Shown here: positions 59,868 to 64,000 of the stretch, one piece after another
Layout: every line of letters begins with the position of its first letter
How positions within the stretch are numbered: position 1 is the first letter of the stretch
Notes under the pieces: generated by a model
Told to the model about the DNA's origin: nothing
The model's input: only the letters and a program-made list of their open reading frames with translations
Database searches by the model: none
Source of the DNA: Catellatospora paridis
GTDB taxonomy: Bacteria; Actinomycetota; Actinomycetes; Mycobacteriales; Micromonosporaceae
Assembly: GCF_009720365.1 (NCBI RefSeq)
Contig: NZ_ML769323.1
Location: 31,541-95,540, forward strand
Reading direction: 5' to 3'
Length of the DNA: 64,000 nt
Translations under genes and position numbers: made by a program

Positions 59868-62800
59868 ATGCCCTCCGTCCGCCCCTCCAGGCGGCGAAGG
59901 CTGCTCGGCGTGCTGCTGTCCACAGCGCTCGCCGTCACCGCAGCCGCCGCCTGGCCCGGCACCGCCAGTGCCGCACCGGACTTCACCGTGCTGGTCTTCT
60001 CCAAGACCGCAGGCTTCCGGCACGACGCGATCCCGGCCGGCATCGCCGCGATCCAGGCTCTCGGCACCGCGAACAACTTCGCGGTCGAGGCGACCGAGGA
60101 CGCGGCCCAGTTCAACGACGCCAACCTGGCCCGCTTCAAGGCCGTGATCTGGCTGTCCACCACCGGCGACGTGCTCGACCCGACGCAGCAGTCGGCGTTC
60201 GAGCGCTACATCCGCGCCGGTGGCGGCTACGTCGGCATCCATGCCGCCTCCGACACCGAGTACACCTGGCCCTGGTACGGCAACCTGGTCGGTGCGTACT
60301 TCGCCAACCACCCCGCGCCCGCCAACGCGACCGTGAAGGTGGCCGACCACGTCCACCCGTCGACGGTCTCGCTGCCGGAGCGCTGGAACCGGTTCGACGA
60401 GTGGTACGCCTACCAGTCCAACGTGCGCGGCAAGGCGCACGTGCTGGCGACGCTCGACGAGACGTCGTACAGCGGCGGCACGATGGGCGTCGACCACCCG
60501 ATCGCGTGGTGCCAGAACTACGACGGCGGCCGGGCCTGGTACACCGGCGGCGGCCACACCCAGGAGAGCTACGCGGAGGCCAACTTCCGGGCACACCTGC
60601 TCGGCGGCATCCGCACCGCGGCCGGCGCCGTGGCGGCCGACTGCACGGCGACCGTGAGCAGCAACTTCTCGCAGGTCACGCTGGCCAAGGGCGTCGCCGA
60701 GACGGGCGAGCCGATGGGCCTGACCGTGCTGCCCGACCGCGGGGTGCTGCACACCTCGCGCGACGGCGTGGTCCGGCACACCGACGTCAACGGCAACACC
60801 AAGGTCGCGCTGACGCTGGCCGTGTACTCCCACGACGAGGAGGGCCTGCAGAGCGTCAAGGCGGACCCGAACTTCGCCACGAACAGGTGGGTGTACCTGT
60901 ATTACGCGCCCCCGCTGTCCACGCCCGCCGGGGACGCCCCGTCCACCGGCACGGCGGCGCAGTTCGCGCCGTTCAACGGGGTGAACCGGCTGGCCCGGTT
61001 CACGGTGCGGGCCGACAACACCATCGACCCGGCCACCCAGGTGACCGTGCTGGACGTGCCGACCAGCCGCGGCATGTGCTGCCACGTCGGCGGTGACATC
61101 GACTTCGACGCCCAGGGCAACCTCTTCCTGTCCACGGGTGACGACTCGAACCCGTTCGACTCGGCGGGCTTCTCGCCGCTGGACGAGCGCACCGACCGCA
61201 ACCCGGCCTACGACGCGCAGCGCACGGCCGCCAACAGCAATGACCTGCGGGGCAAGGTGCTGCGCATCAAGCCGTCCGCGGCGGGCGGCTACACCATCCC
61301 AGCGGGCAACATGTTCGCGCCGGGCACGGCCAACACCCGGCCCGAGGTGTACGCCATGGGCTTCCGCAACCCGTTCCGGATGAGCGTGGACAAGGCCAAC
61401 GGCGTCGTCTACCTCGGCGACTACGGCCCCGACGCGGGCACCGCCGACCCGAACCGCGGCCCCGCGGGACAGGTCGAGATCGCCCGGATCACCTCGCCGG
61501 GCTTCTTCGGCTGGCCGTACTGCTCCAGCTTCGGCGACGCGTACAACGAGTACACGTTCCCGTCGGGTCCGTCGCTGCCGAAGTACAACTGCGCGGGCGG
61601 GCCGGTCAACAACTCGCCGAACAACACCGGCATCACCCAGCTGCCCCCACTGAAGCCCGCGTGGGTGCCGTACAACGGCGGGACCCCGGCCGACATGGGC
61701 GGCGGCGGCATGGCGCCGATGGGCGGGCCGGTCTACCGGTACGACCCGAACAACACCAGCCCGGTGGCATTCCCGGCGTACTACAACGGCACGTACTTCC
61801 ACGGGGAGTTCGGCAGCCGCTGGATCAAGAACTTCGTGATCGACAGCGCCGGCAACTACCTGAAGATCAACCCGTTCCCGTGGACCGGCACGCAGGTCAT
61901 GGACATGGAGTTCGGCCCGGACGGCGCGCTCTACGTGCTGGACTACGGCACCTCGTGGTTCGGCGGCGACGCGAACTCGGCGCTCTACCGCATCGAGTAC
62001 GCCCGCGCCGGCCGCCCGCCGATCGCGCTGGCCGCGGCCAACCGCACCTCGGGCGGGGCCCCGCTCGCGGTGACGTTCTCCTCGGCGGGCACCTACGACC
62101 CGGACGGCAACCCGTTCACCTACGCCTGGGACTTCGACACCAACGGCACGGTCGACTCGACCGCGGCGAACCCGAGCTTCACGTACACCACGGTCGGCCA
62201 GCGCACCGCGACCCTGACCGTGACCGACAGCACGGGCAAGTCGGGCAACGCCAGCGTCGTCATCACCGTGGGCAACTCGGCCCCGGTCGTGACGCTGACG
62301 ACGCCGGCCAACGGTCAGGTGTTCAGCTTCGGCGACCTGGTCAGCTACTCGGTGACGGTCACCGACGCCGAGGACGCCACCATCGACTGCAGCCGGGTCA
62401 AGGTCAGCTACATCCTCGGCCACGACACCCACGGTCACCCGGTCACCAGCAAGAACGGCTGCTCGGGCACGATCCAGACCACGCAGGACGGCGAACACGA
62501 CACCGCGGCGAACATCTTCGGGGTGTTCGACGCGGAGTACACCGACAACGGCGCGAACGGCCAGCCGGGTCTGACCACCCACGCCACCAACGTGGCGCAG
62601 CCCCGGGTGCGCCAGGCCGAGCACTTCGGCGCGAGCCAGGGCATCCAGCCCAGCGCGAACGCCGGGGCCAACGGCGGCTCCGCGGTCGGCTACATCGACA
62701 ACGGGGACTGGCTGTCATTCACGCCGTACCACCTGACGGGGGTCAACACCGTCTCGGCGCGGGTCGCCTCGGCCGGGGCGGGCGGCACGATCGAGTTCCG

Positions 62801-63803
62801 GGCCGGTTCCGTCACCGGGCCGCTCGCGGGCACGTTGACGGTCGCGCCGACCGGCGGCTGGGCCAACTGGGTCACCGTCACCGGCACGATCACCCCGCCG
62901 GCCGGGTCGAACACGCTCTACGTGGTGTTCAAGGGCGCGGCGGGCTCGCTGTTCGACATCGACGAGTTCACCTTCGGCGGCGGCGGCACCCAGCCGCCCG
63001 ACCCGGGCGGTGACCTGGCGCTGAACCGTCCGGCGGTGGCGTCCAGCACCGAGAACGCGACCTACCCGGCCTCGGCCGCGGTCGACGGCCAGGCGGCCAC
63101 CCGCTGGGCCAGCGCGTTCAGTGACCCGCAGTGGATCTACGTGGACCTCGGCTCGTCGAAGACGATCAACCGGGTGAAGCTGACCTGGGAGGCCGCCTAC
63201 GGGTCGGCGTACCAGGTGCAGACCTCGAACGACGCGACGAACTGGACCACCGTCCGCAGCGTGACCGGCGGGGACGGCGGGGTCGACGACCTCACCGGCC
63301 TGACCGGCACCGGCCGCTACGTGCGCATCAACGGCACGACGCGCGCCACGGCCTGGGGCTACTCGCTGTTCGCGTTCGAGGTCTACGGCGGCGGCACCAC
63401 GCCGCCGCAGCCGGTCAACGTCGCACTGAACAAGCCGACGCTGACCTCCAGCACCGAGTCGGCGGCCTATCCCGGCTCGGCGGCGGTGGACGGCAACGCG
63501 ACCGCCACCCGCTGGTCGAGCGCGTTCGCGGACCCGCAGTGGATCCGGGTGGACCTCGGCCAGACGTACAGCATCTCCCGGGTGAAGCTGACCTGGGAGG
63601 GCGCGTACGGGTCGGCGTACCAGGTGCAGACCTCGGCCGACGGCACCACCTGGACCACCATCCGGTCCGTGACCGGTGGCGACGGCGGCGTCGACGACCT
63701 CACCGGCCTGACCGGCAGCGGCCGCTACCTCCGCATCAACGGCACCACCCGGGCCACCGCCTGGGGCTACTCCCTCTGGGAACTGGAGGTCTACCCCTCC
63801 TAG
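59868..63803 (+). CDS. Giant secreted ThuA - sugar dehydrogenase - PKD - CBM6 - 2x F5/8C protein
   Basis: A 1311-residue secreted protein. The signal peptide runs to about residue 35 (AWPGTASA). ThuA-like domain about 38-255 (VLVFSKTAGFRHDAIPAGIA, GGYVGIHAASDTEYTWPWYG). GSDH/sorbosone propeller about 265-720 (EPMGLTVLPDRGVLHTSRDG, RGMCCHVGGDIDFDAQGNLF, AMGFRNPFRM, VMDMEFGPDGALYVLDYG). PKD about 725-805 (YDPDGNPFTYAWDFDTNGTV). A linker domain, then CBM6-like about 910-1040 (GYIDNGDWLSFTPYHL). Two discoidin/CBM32-like domains about 1045-1175 and 1180-1311, very similar to each other (YGSAYQVQTS, RYVRINGTTRATAWGYSL). It probably acts on polymeric glycans outside the cell. ATG 59868 follows AGGAAGGAAA. 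Confidence 0.87.
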   Translation: MPSVRPSRRRRLLGVLLSTALAVTAAAAWPGTASAAPDFTVLVFSKTAGFRHDAIPAGIAAIQALGTANNFAVEATEDAAQFNDANLARFKAVIWLSTTGDVLDPTQQSAFERYIRAGGGYVGIHAASDTEYTWPWYGNLVGAYFANHPAPANATVKVADHVHPSTVSLPERWNRFDEWYAYQSNVRGKAHVLATLDETSYSGGTMGVDHPIAWCQNYDGGRAWYTGGGHTQESYAEANFRAHLLGGIRTAAGAVAADCTATVSSNFSQVTLAKGVAETGEPMGLTVLPDRGVLHTSRDGVVRHTDVNGNTKVALTLAVYSHDEEGLQSVKADPNFATNRWVYLYYAPPLSTPAGDAPSTGTAAQFAPFNGVNRLARFTVRADNTIDPATQVTVLDVPTSRGMCCHVGGDIDFDAQGNLFLSTGDDSNPFDSAGFSPLDERTDRNPAYDAQRTAANSNDLRGKVLRIKPSAAGGYTIPAGNMFAPGTANTRPEVYAMGFRNPFRMSVDKANGVVYLGDYGPDAGTADPNRGPAGQVEIARITSPGFFGWPYCSSFGDAYNEYTFPSGPSLPKYNCAGGPVNNSPNNTGITQLPPLKPAWVPYNGGTPADMGGGGMAPMGGPVYRYDPNNTSPVAFPAYYNGTYFHGEFGSRWIKNFVIDSAGNYLKINPFPWTGTQVMDMEFGPDGALYVLDYGTSWFGGDANSALYRIEYARAGRPPIALAAANRTSGGAPLAVTFSSAGTYDPDGNPFTYAWDFDTNGTVDSTAANPSFTYTTVGQRTATLTVTDSTGKSGNASVVITVGNSAPVVTLTTPANGQVFSFGDLVSYSVTVTDAEDATIDCSRVKVSYILGHDTHGHPVTSKNGCSGTIQTTQDGEHDTAANIFGVFDAEYTDNGANGQPGLTTHATNVAQPRVRQAEHFGASQGIQPSANAGANGGSAVGYIDNGDWLSFTPYHLTGVNTVSARVASAGAGGTIEFRAGSVTGPLAGTLTVAPTGGWANWVTVTGTITPPAGSNTLYVVFKGAAGSLFDIDEFTFGGGGTQPPDPGGDLALNRPAVASSTENATYPASAAVDGQAATRWASAFSDPQWIYVDLGSSKTINRVKLTWEAAYGSAYQVQTSNDATNWTTVRSVTGGDGGVDDLTGLTGTGRYVRINGTTRATAWGYSLFAFEVYGGGTTPPQPVNVALNKPTLTSSTESAAYPGSAAVDGNATATRWSSAFADPQWIRVDLGQTYSISRVKLTWEGAYGSAYQVQTSADGTTWTTIRSVTGGDGGVDDLTGLTGSGRYLRINGTTRATAWGYSLWELEVYPS

Positions 63804-63811
63804 CCAGTTGA

Positions 63812-63858
63812 AGGAAGGGGACCTTCTTAACGCTCCGCGTTAAGAAGGTCCCCTTCCT
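63812..63858 (+). repeat. Palindromic repeat family A, copy 4 (terminator-like)
   Basis: A perfect 22-bp stem with a 3-nt loop: left arm 63812-63833 (starts AGGAAGGGGACCTTC), right arm 63837-63858. It lies 8 nt after the giant gene's stop. The central GGGGACC/GGTCCCC differs from GGGCACC/GGTGCCC of copies 1-3 on both arms, a compensatory change. Confidence 0.85.
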
Positions 63859-63876
63859 AACGCCGCTGAGGACATG

Positions 63877-63936
63877 ATCGCCGTTTCCGGTCGAAACCCG
63901 CGGTTGAACGCCACCTCGCGACCTGAAACAGCGATC
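63877..63936 (+). repeat. Palindromic repeat family D, copy 2
   Basis: GATCGCCGTTTCCGGTCG (63877-63894) faces CGACCTGAAACAGCGATC (63919-63936), two mismatches in 18. It resembles the perfect palindrome at 44055-44116. The remaining 64 bases to the window end hold no recognisable gene. Confidence 0.65.
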
Positions 63937-64000
63937 TTCCCGGCTGCCCGGTGGCGGGGTGCGGGCTCGACGGGCCTAGGATCGGCGGTGGCCTGGGCGG

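Noticed and set aside
1-64000. Transposons, integrases, prophage, tRNA or rRNA genes
   Set aside because: I saw no transposase or integrase motifs and no tRNA-like cloverleaf or rRNA sequence. The short palindromes are the only candidate mobile elements.

Overview
This window comes from a very GC-rich actinobacterium, most likely a member of the Micromonosporaceae (inference). The support is SigE-family ECF sigma factors, a conservon-like kinase/roadblock pair, mycolic-acid-free actinobacterial OmpA/BON proteins, leaderless-looking promoters, and several families of intergenic palindromes. One of these (AAGGAAGGGCACCTTC...GAAGGTGCCCTTCCTT) resembles hairpins I recall from Micromonospora-type genomes. 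There is no transposase, integrase, phage gene, rRNA, tRNA or CRISPR array. It reads as a chromosomal segment rather than a mobile element.

Layout. 1-6.3 kb: a cobalamin/cobalt block on the + strand (cobL partial, cbiG-cobJ fusion, ferredoxin, cobH, CbiX-type chelatase), then a cobalamin riboswitch driving cbtB-cbtA and a thioredoxin-fold ferredoxin. 6.5-11 kb (- strand): a small membrane protein and a truncated conservon (CvnA-like kinase, CvnB-like roadblock protein, then a TAXI binding lipoprotein in place of cvnC/cvnD). 11.3-17.5 kb: surface and envelope proteins (secreted-repeat lipoprotein, PQQ-type sugar dehydrogenase, OmpA/BON pair, MaoC hydratase, coiled-coil secreted peptidase-like protein). 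17.8-25 kb: GGDEF-EAL protein, BtuF-like protein, carboxylesterase, FAD dehydrogenase. 25.1-30.2 kb: three tandem sigma factors, each fused to a transmembrane helix and an extracytoplasmic propeller-like domain, each behind an identically spaced ECF promoter. 30.2-32.1 kb: oxygenase, YegP-like protein, ArfB. 32.2-40.3 kb: a beta-mannan/manno-oligosaccharide locus (ABC importer, GH2 beta-mannosidase, GH5 mannanase) under CebR/LacI-type operators. 40.4-51.4 kb: ribA, sugar transporter plus PLP decarboxylase, thioesterase, small membrane proteins, lactonase, two-component system, DM13 and DUF1835 proteins, MarR regulator. 52-63.8 kb: a ROK-regulated sugar operon (ABC ATPase, permease, binding protein, Gfo/Idh/MocA oxidoreductase, sugar isomerase/epimerase-like protein), followed by a giant secreted ThuA/sugar-dehydrogenase/carbohydrate-binding protein.

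How it works together. B12 synthesis and cobalt uptake are co-located, and uptake is controlled by the riboswitch. Two separate sugar systems each pair an importer with catabolic enzymes and secreted polymer-binding or degrading enzymes, which suggests a plant-polymer-degrading soil lifestyle. The sigma triad looks like a membrane-tethered sensing system that transcribes its own genes.

Most notable: (1) the three sigma-TM-propeller fusions with AACC-N16-CGT(A/C) promoters placed exactly 19 nt before each start codon; (2) 71-74 bp repeats in the ROK/ABC operon, each encoding a 24-25 residue mini-ORF joined to its neighbours by ATGA/GTGA overlaps; (3) a palindromic repeat that is intergenic at 21.6 kb but sits in frame inside cbiG at 1.2 kb; (4) four palindrome families with compensatory changes. 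Domain names come from recognising sequence motifs by eye, with no database search.
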